Origin: Candidatus Peribacteria bacterium RIFCSPHIGHO2_01_FULL_55_13
GTDB taxonomy: Bacteria > Patescibacteriota > Gracilibacteria > Peribacterales > Peribacteraceae
Reading direction: 5' to 3'
NCBI GenBank assembly: GCA_001788925.1
Contig: MFXS01000010.1
Span: 1 to 33,769, forward strand
Length of the DNA: 33,769 bases
The notes under the pieces are model-generated. The model made no database searches. It was given only the letters and a program-made list of their open reading frames with translations, and had not been told where the DNA came from. Shown here in pieces: positions 1-10,232 of the stretch (positions within the stretch are counted from its first letter, which is position 1; each line of letters starts with the position of its first letter). A program made the translations under genes and the position numbers.

Positions 1-549
1 TACGCACTCAAAAACAGGCTCCACGACGGAAAGACACTGCTTCTGGAAACCGGCGCGCTCATTAACGACATGTTGAACCCGCGCTACGTGGAGCGCATCG
101 CGACGATCGCAGGGAAGATCAAACGTAGCGAGCACCTCTATATCATCGGTAAAAGCTGGCACTACCCGATGGCGCTCGAGAGCGCGATCAAGATCCAGGA
201 AGTGAGCTACGTGCATGCGGAAGGGTTTGCGGGAAGTGAGCTGAAGCACGGGCCCATCGCGCTGATCGAGTCCGGCACGCCCTGCATCGCACTTCTCGGA
301 AATGATGAAGTCACGAGCGACATGCTCAATAATGCGACAGAGCTGAAGGCACGCGGTGCGATGCTCATCGGTATCGCCCCGAAGCGCCATGAGATTTTTG
401 ACGAATGGCTGAAGACCCCGGATGCCGGAGCCGCACAGCCCATCGTCACAATTATTCCGATTCAGATCCTGGCGTACGAACTGGCGGTACAGAGAGGGAA
501 GGATCCGGATATGCCAAGGAATTTGGCGAAATCTGTGACGGTAAAATAA
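1..549 (+). CDS. glmS: Glutamine-fructose-6-phosphate aminotransferase, C-terminal SIS domain (5' end outside window)
   Basis: Frame open from base 1 (YALKNRLHDGKTLLLETGALINDMLNPRYVERI...); SIS-domain sequence GKSWHYPMALESAIKIQEVSYVHAEGFAGSELKHGPIALIE and typical GlmS C-terminus DPDMPRNLAKSVTVK. Confidence 0.95.
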   Translation, partial: YALKNRLHDGKTLLLETGALINDMLNPRYVERIATIAGKIKRSEHLYIIGKSWHYPMALESAIKIQEVSYVHAEGFAGSELKHGPIALIESGTPCIALLGNDEVTSDMLNNATELKARGAMLIGIAPKRHEIFDEWLKTPDAGAAQPIVTIIPIQILAYELAVQRGKDPDMPRNLAKSVTVK

Positions 550-558
550 TGTGGCTCC

Positions 559-620
559 GTAGAGACGGACCTGTGGTCCGTCTCCTTCCTATCGGAGACG
601 CACCAAAGGTGCGTCTCTAC
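559..620. repeat. REP-like double-hairpin element (GTAGAGACG...CGTCTCTAC)
   Basis: Two adjacent perfect stems: gagacggacc-tgt-ggtccgtctc (562-584) and gagacgcacc-aaa-ggtgcgtctc (595-617); outer gtagagacg/cgtctctac; related copies at 29368-29394 and 32515-32580. Confidence 0.85.
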
Positions 621-3181
621 TGTTCATTCGGCGGTATCCCATAATACTTAAACAAAAATGCGGCGATGTCCCTGAACACCGGACCGGCGGTCTGTGATCC
701 GTAAATATCACGGCGGGGACGATCGAATTTCACGAGGATCAGGAACTTGGGATTGGGCACTGGCGCGTAGCCGGCAAATGTTGCGATGGTGGAACCCGTA
801 CCGGATTCGTACTTGCCGCCGGGACCGGCGATCTGCGAGGTTCCCGTTTTCCCGGCCATACGGTAGCCCTTTACCTTGGCAACTTTGGCAAACCCCACGT
901 TCATCGAACTCACGAGCATCGCAGTGATGGTGTCGCTGGTTTCCGGCGTGATCACCTGATCGACCATGCGCGGAGAATATTTCTCCACAGTGCCGTCGCT
1001 ATGGATGATGCTGTCGATGATCGTGGGCCGCATCAGCTTGCCGCCATTGGCGAGCGCCGTGTAGGCCGTAATCATCTGCAGGGGCGTGGAGGAGACACCT
1101 TGGCCGTAGGCGGCGGTCGCAAGAAGCGCGTTACTCCATTTTCTCCAGGGGAGAAGTTCGCCGGGAAGTTCGTCTTCGAGTTCGATGCCCGAGACTCTCC
1201 CGAAGCCGAAGCGCTCGAGACTGCGGTGGAAGAGCTTTCTTCCGAGCTTCTCGGAAACCGAGGTCATGCAGGTGTTGACGGAGAACTCCAGACAGTTGGT
1301 CATTGTCACCTTGCCGTAGTAGCGGTTCAAAGCGTTCTTGATCGTGTACTCGTCGACGCTTACGGGGCCTTCGTCGTCATAGACATCGCCCGGCGTCACT
1401 TCGCCTTGGTCGATGGCAATGGCCATCGTCACGGATTTCATGACGGATCCGGGCTCGTAGATTTCCTGAATATTGCGGTTCAGGTACGCACCGACACCGA
1501 TGTTGTTTTTGTACTTGAGCCAGACGTCCGGGCGCTCGGTGGGGAAGATCTCGCGGCGGTGATGCTCGCCGATGAGGAGGTAATACCGGACGATATCTCT
1601 GAGGTCATAGAGCGTCTCGAGCTGCATGATTTCCTTCGCCGTCTCTTCACTCAACACCGCCCGCCCCTCGGGCGTGAAGAGATCGTCGACGAAGGAGCGC
1701 AGAATGAATGCGCGCGTGTCGGGGTGATAGAGTTCGACGATGATCTGCTTCCTCTTTCCCTCATCGAGAATGACGGGCTCGTGTTCGTAGACGTCTCCGT
1801 AGTTGTTGCCATCGAAGAGGGGAGCGTTGGCCATCGCAAGGATGCGGCCGGTGTACGGATCCATCACGATCGCCTGCGCGCTCTCGGCGTCGAACCGCGC
1901 GATGGATTCCTGCAGAAGTGCCTCCACTTTTTCTTGGATGAAGCGGTCGATCGTCAGCACGATCGTGGAGCCGTCTTTCGGATCGACGATCCTCTGGTCT
2001 GCGGTAAGAATCTGGCCACCCTGAGGGTCGCTGACGGTCGCGATCATCCCTTCCTGACCGCGCAGCAGAGGATTGAACGTGCGCTCGATGCCGTACTGCG
2101 CTTCACCGACGGCGTTGAGGAACCCGACGACGTGGGAGGCCACGGAACCATCCGGATAAAACCGCCAGTGCTCGGGCAGGAGGGCGATACAGCGGAGGGG
2201 ATCCTGGATCTGCTGGGCGGCTTCACGCGTCGGCGCTTCGCGTCTCCGTGCGCGGGTATCTTCCAAAGATTTGAGCTGAAGATCCCGAAGCGCTGCAGAC
2301 ATGTCCGGAGTCAACCGGCGCATGACCGGAATGTAGCGCAACGGCCGACTGCGGAGATACCCGCGGAGCACTTCTTCATCAAGGACAAGAGGACCTGCCA
2401 GCCGACGCGCAAACGCCGGAATCTGCAGCTGGGGTACTTCCTCCGGGTTGGCATAGATGAGGCTGGCATCTGCGACGATCGTCACTCCGGGAATCGCCAT
2501 CTCCTCCACTTGCTGCATCTGGACCTTGGTCGCGCCATAGAGGAGCGGTACGAAGGTGACGCGCTTTTCGCGAATGCGATTTTCGATTGCACGCGCAAAC
2601 TGACGGCGGACTTCGGTGAGTTCCGGAATTTCTTGGGGGGCCGGAAGCGAAAGCTGATCGGGAATCGGCTCCAGAAGTGCGCCGGTATTGAGCCTGCGAA
2701 CGCGCTCGAGAGGATCGAACGCTGCGCCGTAGAAGGTAAAGAGTTCGCGAGGACACGCCGGCTGTCCCGCGCTGCAGGCTGCATGGATTCCCTCAGTGAC
2801 GAGCGTGTCGGCAAGCGTCTCTGCGATCATCGTGGGATTGTCGGTGATGACGGGATCCACATAGATCAGGTCCAGTGTGGCATTGGTCGCGAGGATACTT
2901 GTTTCCTCAGTGCGCGCATTTCGCGAAAGTACTTCGCCACGCTTGGCGGGGAGCTTCACACCGCCGAAGTGCTGGGCCTGAGCGAGGTCGAGAAAATCTT
3001 TCCCTTTGATCACCTGCAGCTCGATCAACCGCGCGACCACAATGAGTGCGGCAACCGCAAGAACGAGGTGCACGATCACCATCCGGCGCTCAAACGAGCG
3101 CTTGCGATGAGCCTCAAAAACGGCCGCGGATCGGGTGCGGGACACGGGCAGAAGTGTAGCGGGTATGAAAAAGAGAGACAT
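617..3181 (-). CDS. ftsI: Class B penicillin-binding protein / FtsI-like transpeptidase
   Basis: N-terminal TM segment, PBP dimer-like region, catalytic motifs SVMK (EPGSVMKSVT), SVN (EFSVNTCM) and KTGT (MAGKTGTSQIAG). Confidence 0.9.
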   Translation of the reverse strand: MSLFFIPATLLPVSRTRSAAVFEAHRKRSFERRMVIVHLVLAVAALIVVARLIELQVIKGKDFLDLAQAQHFGGVKLPAKRGEVLSRNARTEETSILATNATLDLIYVDPVITDNPTMIAETLADTLVTEGIHAACSAGQPACPRELFTFYGAAFDPLERVRRLNTGALLEPIPDQLSLPAPQEIPELTEVRRQFARAIENRIREKRVTFVPLLYGATKVQMQQVEEMAIPGVTIVADASLIYANPEEVPQLQIPAFARRLAGPLVLDEEVLRGYLRSRPLRYIPVMRRLTPDMSAALRDLQLKSLEDTRARRREAPTREAAQQIQDPLRCIALLPEHWRFYPDGSVASHVVGFLNAVGEAQYGIERTFNPLLRGQEGMIATVSDPQGGQILTADQRIVDPKDGSTIVLTIDRFIQEKVEALLQESIARFDAESAQAIVMDPYTGRILAMANAPLFDGNNYGDVYEHEPVILDEGKRKQIIVELYHPDTRAFILRSFVDDLFTPEGRAVLSEETAKEIMQLETLYDLRDIVRYYLLIGEHHRREIFPTERPDVWLKYKNNIGVGAYLNRNIQEIYEPGSVMKSVTMAIAIDQGEVTPGDVYDDEGPVSVDEYTIKNALNRYYGKVTMTNCLEFSVNTCMTSVSEKLGRKLFHRSLERFGFGRVSGIELEDELPGELLPWRKWSNALLATAAYGQGVSSTPLQMITAYTALANGGKLMRPTIIDSIIHSDGTVEKYSPRMVDQVITPETSDTITAMLVSSMNVGFAKVAKVKGYRMAGKTGTSQIAGPGGKYESGTGSTIATFAGYAPVPNPKFLILVKFDRPRRDIYGSQTAGPVFRDIAAFLFKYYGIPPNEQ

Positions 3182-3230
3182 GGCTTAAAACCATATTTTC
3201 GTGTACAATAATAAGATTTCACAAACACCC

Positions 3231-3539
3231 ATGACGTCTGAAGAATTCATCACCGCCGTTCAATCCTTCTCGGGCCTGGAATCTGCGATGATTGAAGAGC
3301 TCATGCAGTTGTCACCTACCCTGACACCAGAGCAGCGCAAGCGTGCGGCAGTACAACTGACACCCCTGTCCGCCGAACTTGGAAAGCTACAGAAAGTATG
3401 GAAGGGACTTACAGAGGATGCTTCCGCAATCCTCCAGGTGTGCCGTCATACATTTTTACCTCAAATCCGGCAGATAGAAGAATCGGTCGATCATGATGCG
3501 GCCCTGAAGAAGGCAGAGGCATCACTCATTACAACGTAA
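3231..3539 (+). CDS. Hypothetical protein (small, helical)
   Basis: ORF from ATG 3231 (MTSEEFITAVQSFSGLES...); the longer ORF starts at 3201; just upstream of the 917-aa ORF in the same direction. Confidence 0.6.
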   Translation: MTSEEFITAVQSFSGLESAMIEELMQLSPTLTPEQRKRAAVQLTPLSAELGKLQKVWKGLTEDASAILQVCRHTFLPQIRQIEESVDHDAALKKAEASLITT

Positions 3540-3565
3540 GAAGCATTATCATTTTCCATTTTTCT

Positions 3566-6319
3566 ATGAAAAAGTATTCCATCGACGGTGAACGGCGCCT
3601 GATTGCTCATCAGCAAGGCGCGGAGCCAAACCGCCCAAAGTACGTGCCGCCAGAGGAAGTGAGGCAGTCAGGAGGAGAGGTGTCGAAGGATGAGAGCGAA
3701 CTCGCTCGAGAATTTTTTGAGGCTGGCAGGAAAGAAGTTGAAGATATCAGGCTGCGCTGGCCAACTCTGACCAAAGATCAGCAAGAAACATTCAAGGAAC
3801 TGGAGGAAAATTATAAAAACAATGTTCTCAAGAAATTCTACGAGTTGGACGTACGCAGGGAGGCAGCGGACGCACGTTCGCAAAAAGTCATCGCATCAGC
3901 TCATGCGGTCATCGAAGGTCTCAGAAATCTTTCTCAAGAGACAGCGCCTGTCACATTCGAGCGGCAGGTCATGGGAAACAAAGACCGAAAATCATTCAAC
4001 CCGGATTCCTTTTACAACGGACAGCTCATCGAAGATGCAAATACAATCGGCACCGTGGACCGTCCATACTATGCGGGCCTCCACGATCGGGAGAATGAGT
4101 TTCGCCGCAATTACGGACCAATTCTGAAGAATCTTGAAGAGCATAAAAGTTCCCTCAATCCGGCTGAGAGGGATCTTCTGACACAGGCTGCGCAAGAATG
4201 GGCACAATTTACCAACTGGGCCGACGGAATTTACAAAAGCAAAGCCACCATCGTTCCCAAGATCACGGCAAATGACAATTACGATCTGGCAGAAGCGGCC
4301 ATTGCGAAGGCCGAATTTGTGCTCGGTAGAACAAGCGACCGCTTCAAGGGAATGACGTACGATGACAGGATGGTGCAAAAACAGTGGGAACGGATTTCTT
4401 CGGATAATATCCGCGGGCTCAGTGCCACTCCCGGCACAGGACAGTTCCGCAATGAATCCTACATTGCAATCCCGAAGACCAATTTTCACTTCGTTGATGC
4501 AAAGGGCAATGTGGCCGAGGATTTTGTGTTGGGTAAAGACAGCAATCCCCGTGGACTCGATCGCGTTTTCTTCTCGAATGGACAAAGCAGTAAGCAATTG
4601 CCGAAGCTCGTTCTTAAATCATACCTGGGCAGGATGACATTTGAGCCTAAAAGAGACGTGAAGAATCCGCGCGAGATCCGTTACACACTTGTCGAGAAAG
4701 TGAACGCGCCTGATATTTTGGCACAAGCGTACAAACTGGCAGATGTTGTCGCGGGGCGCACCACGCTCTCCGCAGATGAGCGTGCGAACATGATCGAATC
4801 GATAACTACAAAGATCAATACAGAGTATGCCACCGCCGGTTTGGCAGTAGCAGAGACATGGAAAAGGGCCATTGGAGCTTTGCCGGAGAGCGAACGTACG
4901 GATCTGCAGAAACTTATCCATCTCAGTGCAGACGGGTCGAAATTGGAGGCTGATACAAAGCAGGCGGTCGTTCTCTGGAAAGCGGAGGAAAACCGGCCGT
5001 GGGATCCGGAGATCGATGGAAAAACGTACGTAGGTATGTCCGAGGCGCAAATCCGCGACGGTCTTGCCATAATGGCGCAGCAGGGGAATCCATCAGCAGA
5101 ACGGCAATTACGTCGATTTGATGCATATACTCAAAGTGTGGTGCATGCTCAAGATACGCTGGATGCAGAAGAGCGCGACCAGGAAAAATCCAGGAGTGAC
5201 CGAGAAGCGCTTGGAATACTTGCAGGAAAAATCGCAAGAGAAAAAGGAGCTCTCCTTGCTCCTTTTAAAGACGGTACACTTGCCGACAAAGTGAATACTC
5301 TGGGAGGCGTCGTCCGTTCTTTGAACGAAAGTATTGCCTCCTGGAATGCGAATCAGCACGTACAGAAAGAGAATGGCCCCTTCAAGACGCAAAAAGCCCG
5401 GACATTTGAAACGGAATTATCTGGACTTCAAGAGAGCATGAATGACGATCAGCGATTGCTGTTCAATGCGCTCGTGAGCGTACAAGACGGAAGGATTGTG
5501 CTTGGCGATGTGGAAGCGGAATTGGCACGACGCATGCCCCCTGTCATTGAAAATGGTCCTGGAGCGGTTCCAAGCGGTGAAGTAATGGTGTCCGTTAATT
5601 CACCGGCAGCCGTAACCGAATCCGTAGCACCCCCCGCCCCCGCGGTTACAGAAGCGCCTCAGCCTTCTCGTGAAACATGGTCCGAAGTGGCCACTGGAGA
5701 AGAGGTGAAAACCCTCAGTCAGAAAATCGTGATACCGGCGGCACTCACTGGATTCGATGAGAAAATATCTGGAGAGCTCATTGCGGCGAGTAACGAAGCG
5801 AATCATCAAATTATCACTGCACTGTTTGACGTCCAGGAATTGTCAAAAGGCGGTAATACATCCTTGGCTGTTGACAGCCTCCAGCGTGCCTATGCTGCAA
5901 CAATCCGGTGTATGCGATCTCTCGATACAGCGATCCCGCGCGCAGCAGAGGTGTATTCAACACGCTTTTTAGGAGTCCCCCTTCCGAGCCCCACTCGAAA
6001 GGGTCAGTTGAACCAACTTCTGAATACAGAGAAAGATGTCGATGCCAAACTCGGAGCGGTGTACACGCTCCTCAGGAAGATCGGTGGAGATAATGTCGTT
6101 GCAAACATGCGCGATCCTTCCACATTCGGTACACGGGATGTCCGTCTCACGATGATGAAGGCGTCTATGAGCGGCAACCGCGGAGAATCCCTCAAGATAT
6201 TTTCTCCCCAAACGTATGCGAATTTTTACGGAGTCACATTACCTGCTATTGAAATAGGGGAGGGAGGCACAAAGATCGTTGGGATAAAGCCACGCCGGGA
6301 TTCTTTCAACGGCAGATAG
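3566..6319 (+). CDS. Large hypothetical charged/helical protein, 917 aa
   Basis: Long uninterrupted ORF, Lys/Glu-rich; Pro/Ala/Val-rich linker around VNSPAAVTESVAPPAPAVTEAPQ; no recognised domain. Confidence 0.8.
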   Translation: MKKYSIDGERRLIAHQQGAEPNRPKYVPPEEVRQSGGEVSKDESELAREFFEAGRKEVEDIRLRWPTLTKDQQETFKELEENYKNNVLKKFYELDVRREAADARSQKVIASAHAVIEGLRNLSQETAPVTFERQVMGNKDRKSFNPDSFYNGQLIEDANTIGTVDRPYYAGLHDRENEFRRNYGPILKNLEEHKSSLNPAERDLLTQAAQEWAQFTNWADGIYKSKATIVPKITANDNYDLAEAAIAKAEFVLGRTSDRFKGMTYDDRMVQKQWERISSDNIRGLSATPGTGQFRNESYIAIPKTNFHFVDAKGNVAEDFVLGKDSNPRGLDRVFFSNGQSSKQLPKLVLKSYLGRMTFEPKRDVKNPREIRYTLVEKVNAPDILAQAYKLADVVAGRTTLSADERANMIESITTKINTEYATAGLAVAETWKRAIGALPESERTDLQKLIHLSADGSKLEADTKQAVVLWKAEENRPWDPEIDGKTYVGMSEAQIRDGLAIMAQQGNPSAERQLRRFDAYTQSVVHAQDTLDAEERDQEKSRSDREALGILAGKIAREKGALLAPFKDGTLADKVNTLGGVVRSLNESIASWNANQHVQKENGPFKTQKARTFETELSGLQESMNDDQRLLFNALVSVQDGRIVLGDVEAELARRMPPVIENGPGAVPSGEVMVSVNSPAAVTESVAPPAPAVTEAPQPSRETWSEVATGEEVKTLSQKIVIPAALTGFDEKISGELIAASNEANHQIITALFDVQELSKGGNTSLAVDSLQRAYAATIRCMRSLDTAIPRAAEVYSTRFLGVPLPSPTRKGQLNQLLNTEKDVDAKLGAVYTLLRKIGGDNVVANMRDPSTFGTRDVRLTMMKASMSGNRGESLKIFSPQTYANFYGVTLPAIEIGEGGTKIVGIKPRRDSFNGR

Positions 6320-6330
6320 GGGAGAAGAAT

Positions 6331-6393
6331 GGGAAATTAAGGGATTAATGAGATGCAAGGGATTCCCTTCACTCTCTTAAGTCCCTTATTCCC
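6331..6393. repeat. Nested inverted repeat between convergent-type AAGGGATT motifs (possible terminator/repeat)
   Basis: gggaaattaaggga ... tcccttattccc enclosing aaggga-t-tccctt (6357-6369). Confidence 0.5.
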
Positions 6394-6443
6394 TATCGAT
6401 TCGTCTCTGCAAATCTCGCCATTTTATGCTATACTATGTAGAA

Positions 6444-7547
6444 ATGCCCACACCGAATTGGACAACGCTCAACGGCACCGATTTGCTCCATGCACTCGAG
6501 CAATGGTGCACGGAACAGGGGGTTTCGGACATTCACACAAGTCCCGAGAAAGAGCACGTGCGCGTCGAGGTGCGTCTTCACGGCATGCTCAACCTTCTCA
6601 CAACCATTTCACACGCCTCCTACGAGGATTTCGTCCGCCGCGTGAAGTTCATGAGCAAGCTGAAGCTGAACCTGACGAATGTCCCCCAGGATGGACAGTA
6701 TACGTTCCAGGCACCTGATCGCTTCGTGAACGTGCGTGTCGCGAGCATTCCCTCGCGCTTCGGCGAGACGTATACGCTCCGTCTTCTTGACCCCAAGCGC
6801 GGCATCGTGGCGCTCACGGAACTGGGCTTCCCCCAAGAGATCCATGAAGCCCTCCAGAAACTTGTGAAGGTTCCGAGCGGTCTGATTCTTGTGACCGGTC
6901 CTACGGGATCCGGCAAGACGACGACGCTCTATGCACTCCTTAATACGGTCGTCGGGACGCAGCGCAACATCATCACGCTGGAGGATCCCATCGAATACGA
7001 GCTGAGTGGCATCGTCCAAAGCCAGATCGATACGGAGCACGATTACACGTTCTCCTCGGGCCTCCGTTCGATCCTTCGTCACGATCCCAATATCATTCTG
7101 CTCGGAGAAATCCGCGATCTGGAGACTGCGCAAACTGCCGTCGACGCATCACTGACCGGCCACTTGGTGCTTGCCACGCTCCACACGAACTCCGCAATGG
7201 AAGCGATTCCGCGCCTCCTCTCGATGGGCGTGAGCCCGTACACCTTCGCGCCGGCGCTCCGGGCGATCCTCGCACAGCGCCTCGTGCGCACCTTGAGCCC
7301 CGAGTGCAGTAAGCCCGATGCAACATGTGACGTCGCAGACAACAAAACCTACAGCGGCCGCATGGCACTCCCCGAGCTCATTGCCGTAAGCCCCGCCCTT
7401 CAGTCGATGATCCTGAATTCGGATCCCTCCAATACCATCCTGGAGCAGGCAAAGAAGGAGGGATACCGCACGATGCGCGAATGGGGCGATATCCTGGTCA
7501 AAGAACGCCGCACGACGCGGGCGGAGGTGGATCGGGTGACGCTCTGA
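6444..7547 (+). CDS. GspE/PilB-family type II secretion / type IV pilus assembly ATPase
   Basis: Walker A GPTGSGKTTTLYALLN; Asp box/Walker B ILLGEIRDLETAQTAVDASLTGHLVLATLHTNSA; ORF extends to 6426. Confidence 0.9.
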   Translation: MPTPNWTTLNGTDLLHALEQWCTEQGVSDIHTSPEKEHVRVEVRLHGMLNLLTTISHASYEDFVRRVKFMSKLKLNLTNVPQDGQYTFQAPDRFVNVRVASIPSRFGETYTLRLLDPKRGIVALTELGFPQEIHEALQKLVKVPSGLILVTGPTGSGKTTTLYALLNTVVGTQRNIITLEDPIEYELSGIVQSQIDTEHDYTFSSGLRSILRHDPNIILLGEIRDLETAQTAVDASLTGHLVLATLHTNSAMEAIPRLLSMGVSPYTFAPALRAILAQRLVRTLSPECSKPDATCDVADNKTYSGRMALPELIAVSPALQSMILNSDPSNTILEQAKKEGYRTMREWGDILVKERRTTRAEVDRVTL

Positions 7548-7639
7548 GTCAATCACAGACCGGCCACTGCATCGCGATTTTGGCAAGTCTCTTTGCCCTT
7601 TCCTCTCCGCTCTTTCCTCTATTAGTATGAGGAACCTTT

Positions 7640-9355
7640 ATGCTGCGACGTAGACACCGCACCGGCCCCTACCCACTCGCGCAGACGAGAAGCCCCGTCC
7701 GGGCGTTGATCCCGCTGGCGGCCGCGGCTGTGGCGCTTTTGATTCTGCTCTGGGCAGGAAAGGCCCTTCTCTCCACACTGCAGTTCGGAAATGCGGTGCA
7801 GCGTACGGCGGTCGTCCTTCGGGGAGATGATCGGGGATCGGTGAGCGTGTCTCTCAATGGCGAAGACCCGCGCGTGTCTGACAGTGAACTCAAGCTCTAC
7901 CCGGGAGATTCGGTTGCTACCGATCGCGGCGCTGCGGCCACACTGGAGCTTTTTGACGGCTCTATCATCCGCATCGACCGCGGCAGCGCGCTGACGATCG
8001 AAGAAAGCGTTCTCGGTGCCAAGGAATCGGCCTTTGCGCTTGCCATGGAACGCGGCAGCGCCTGGATCCGCACGCCGGAATCCGTTGCATTCTCCGGAAC
8101 CGTTCTCAGGACGATAGAAACCGCAACCTATACGGCACAGATCCCTTCCGGCGCGGAAGTCTATCTGACCGAAGCGGCAATCGAGGTCTATGCCGCCGAT
8201 GGCGTAGGGGTCACATTCCGGGTGCCGGATATCGATGAAGATTTGATTGCCGGCGAAGGTCAGAAGTTCACCATCCCCACAGAGGATGCGACTCTGGAAG
8301 AGGCATATGCCGGGCGCTCTGCGCTCTCGAGCGACTTCGCAGCAAGCGCGTTTGTGGCCGAAAGCAGGACGGTCATTGGCGTGCGGACATCCGGCGATGC
8401 AAGGCCCGCACCCCGTTCGGATTCTCTGGAGACACTCACGGTCACGAGTCCCGTAGACGGCGCAACCATCACCTCTGCAACCGTGGACGTCACCGGCGCC
8501 TACGCAACGACCGTCGATACTGTCCGCGTGAACGGATACCGCGCGCAGATGGATATGGAGAAGCGGACGTACGCCATCGAAATCAGCCTGCCGGATGCCG
8601 AAAGCATTCCCGTCACCGTGGAGGCGCTGGACAAAAACGGCCTGGTCCTTGAAAAGGAACTCCTTACTCTCAAGCGCGACCGCACGCCGCCCGGAAAGCC
8701 GGGGATCATAGCGCCTGCAGCCGACGGCGCGACGTTTAAGACGAATAACGAAGAGCTCGAGATCCGCGGCAGCGCCCCGCGAGGCACTGCCGGCATCATC
8801 GTGAATGACTACCGGTTGCAACTCTTTGAAACCGGCGACACCGAGTGGAGCTACCTCGCGTCCACAAAGCTCAATAACTTCACGCAGGGCGAAAACATCT
8901 ACCGCATTGTCGCAGTGAGCGAAGCGGGATTCAGGAGCGACCCCGCCGTCCTCACGATCATCCTTGGGCAAGGGGACGAGGGGGTGATCTCCGCAGGATC
9001 TTCGTCTGCGGGTGCCACGACCTCCACGGGCGCTCTTCCGAACAATGCCCCGACCAAGCCCGGAACCCTCACCATCACCGCCCCGAGCGCGGGACTCGAG
9101 CATCAGGCGACGCTCAGTGGCACCGGTGCGGAATTCCTGATCGAAGGCAACGTGCCTTCTGGCACGGCCTCGGTCTGGGTGAACGACTACAAGCTGCAGC
9201 TCTATACCGCAGGCAAGACGTTCTTCAACTACATCGCGAGCACCGGGCTCAATACGCTGAAGCGCGGCAGCAACACCTATGAAATCATCATCCGTGATAC
9301 GGAAGGAAAGATTCTCGATCGTGTTACCTACACGATTATTCTTTCGGTTCAATAG
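7640..9355 (+). CDS. FecR-like domain protein with C-terminal repeated beta-sandwich modules
   Basis: N-terminal TM; FecR-like LYPGDSVATDRGAAATLELFDGSIIRIDRGSALTI; two related modules ending ...VNDYRLQLFETGDTEWSYLASTKLNNFTQGENIYRI / ...VNDYKLQLYTAGKTFFNYIASTGLNTLKRGSNTYEI. Confidence 0.8.
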   Translation: MLRRRHRTGPYPLAQTRSPVRALIPLAAAAVALLILLWAGKALLSTLQFGNAVQRTAVVLRGDDRGSVSVSLNGEDPRVSDSELKLYPGDSVATDRGAAATLELFDGSIIRIDRGSALTIEESVLGAKESAFALAMERGSAWIRTPESVAFSGTVLRTIETATYTAQIPSGAEVYLTEAAIEVYAADGVGVTFRVPDIDEDLIAGEGQKFTIPTEDATLEEAYAGRSALSSDFAASAFVAESRTVIGVRTSGDARPAPRSDSLETLTVTSPVDGATITSATVDVTGAYATTVDTVRVNGYRAQMDMEKRTYAIEISLPDAESIPVTVEALDKNGLVLEKELLTLKRDRTPPGKPGIIAPAADGATFKTNNEELEIRGSAPRGTAGIIVNDYRLQLFETGDTEWSYLASTKLNNFTQGENIYRIVAVSEAGFRSDPAVLTIILGQGDEGVISAGSSSAGATTSTGALPNNAPTKPGTLTITAPSAGLEHQATLSGTGAEFLIEGNVPSGTASVWVNDYKLQLYTAGKTFFNYIASTGLNTLKRGSNTYEIIIRDTEGKILDRVTYTIILSVQ

Positions 9356-9515
9356 CATTAGTCTGTGCGACTTGCCCGGACATTTTTGTCGCCTCTCTTA
9401 GCTTTTTCGCTTCAACGGAAATCAAATAAAGCACCTGTTCATCGAGATTAGGGGGCATATGTTCTGAAAGCCATGCAGACGGATGTAAGCCTTCAGAAGG
9501 AGTATGGTTGACCAT
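9336..9515 (-). CDS. Small hypothetical protein, 59 aa (below ORF-track cutoff)
   Basis: ATG at 9515: MVNHTPSEGLHPSAWLSEHMPPNLDEQVLYLISVEAKKLREATKMSGQVAQTNAIEPKE*; fills most of the gap between convergent genes. Confidence 0.45.
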   Translation of the reverse strand: MVNHTPSEGLHPSAWLSEHMPPNLDEQVLYLISVEAKKLREATKMSGQVAQTNAIEPKE

Positions 9516-9537
9516 ATATAGATATTATAAATATTTT

Positions 9538-10140
9538 TTAAATAATATCAATTTTTTTCCACGCCGCTCTAAAGGCAAATTCTTGAACAAGATTTCTTGT
9601 TCTTGGCCCTTCTTCCCGCTTCTGCAGATCCTCGGAAAGAGAAGCGTGATCGCCGGGGTAACCGATCGCGATCATCGAGCCCGGCTCAAAGTCCTCGGGC
9701 ACTTCCAGAACTGCGTTGGCATTCGCTTTGTCATAGCCCGACATCTGATGACCGACAAGACCGAGAGAGGAGAGTTGCAGCACGAGATAGGACGATGCCG
9801 CGCCGACATCGTGCAGGTTCCAGTTATTTTCCTTCCCGTTTTTCACGAACGTCTTCTTCCCGAAACTGATCGCCAGCACGCCGGCATTCTTCGCCCAGGC
9901 GTTTCCCGGAACAAGGAGCCCCTCGAGCTTTTCGCGAAATGCTCCGTCCTCTTTCAACGCGTACACATAGCGCCATGGCTGTTCGTTGTAGTTACTCGGC
10001 GCCCAACGGGCGGCTTCAAAGAACGTCGCGATCTTCTCCGCCTCCACAGCACGGTCACTGAACGCCAACGGTGACCAACGGTCGATCATCGGCTGAAGGA
10101 TGGGCTGGGCAGCGGGAGCGGGTTTTTGAGGCATGTTCAT
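9538..10140 (-). CDS. Nitroreductase family protein
   Basis: IDRWSPLAFSDRAVEAEKIATFFEAARWAPSNYNEQPWRYVYA; C-terminal MIAIGYPGD. Confidence 0.9.
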   Translation of the reverse strand: MNMPQKPAPAAQPILQPMIDRWSPLAFSDRAVEAEKIATFFEAARWAPSNYNEQPWRYVYALKEDGAFREKLEGLLVPGNAWAKNAGVLAISFGKKTFVKNGKENNWNLHDVGAASSYLVLQLSSLGLVGHQMSGYDKANANAVLEVPEDFEPGSMIAIGYPGDHASLSEDLQKREEGPRTRNLVQEFAFRAAWKKIDII

Positions 10141-10232
10141 AGAGCTTTGGGGAATGGGACCATCATAACAGACGGTCAGGGGCCCGGATCATTTCATGAA
10201 GTGAGTCTGATCGTACGGAGAGATGCCCCCTG

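Noticed and set aside
1001-3211. 736-aa plus-strand ORF
   Set aside because: Lies opposite the confident ftsI-like gene; composition is an antisense shadow of a GC-rich gene and shows no family signature.
7622-9358. 578-aa minus-strand ORF
   Set aside because: Antisense to the FecR-like gene; Arg/Gly/Asp-rich shadow sequence without domain features.
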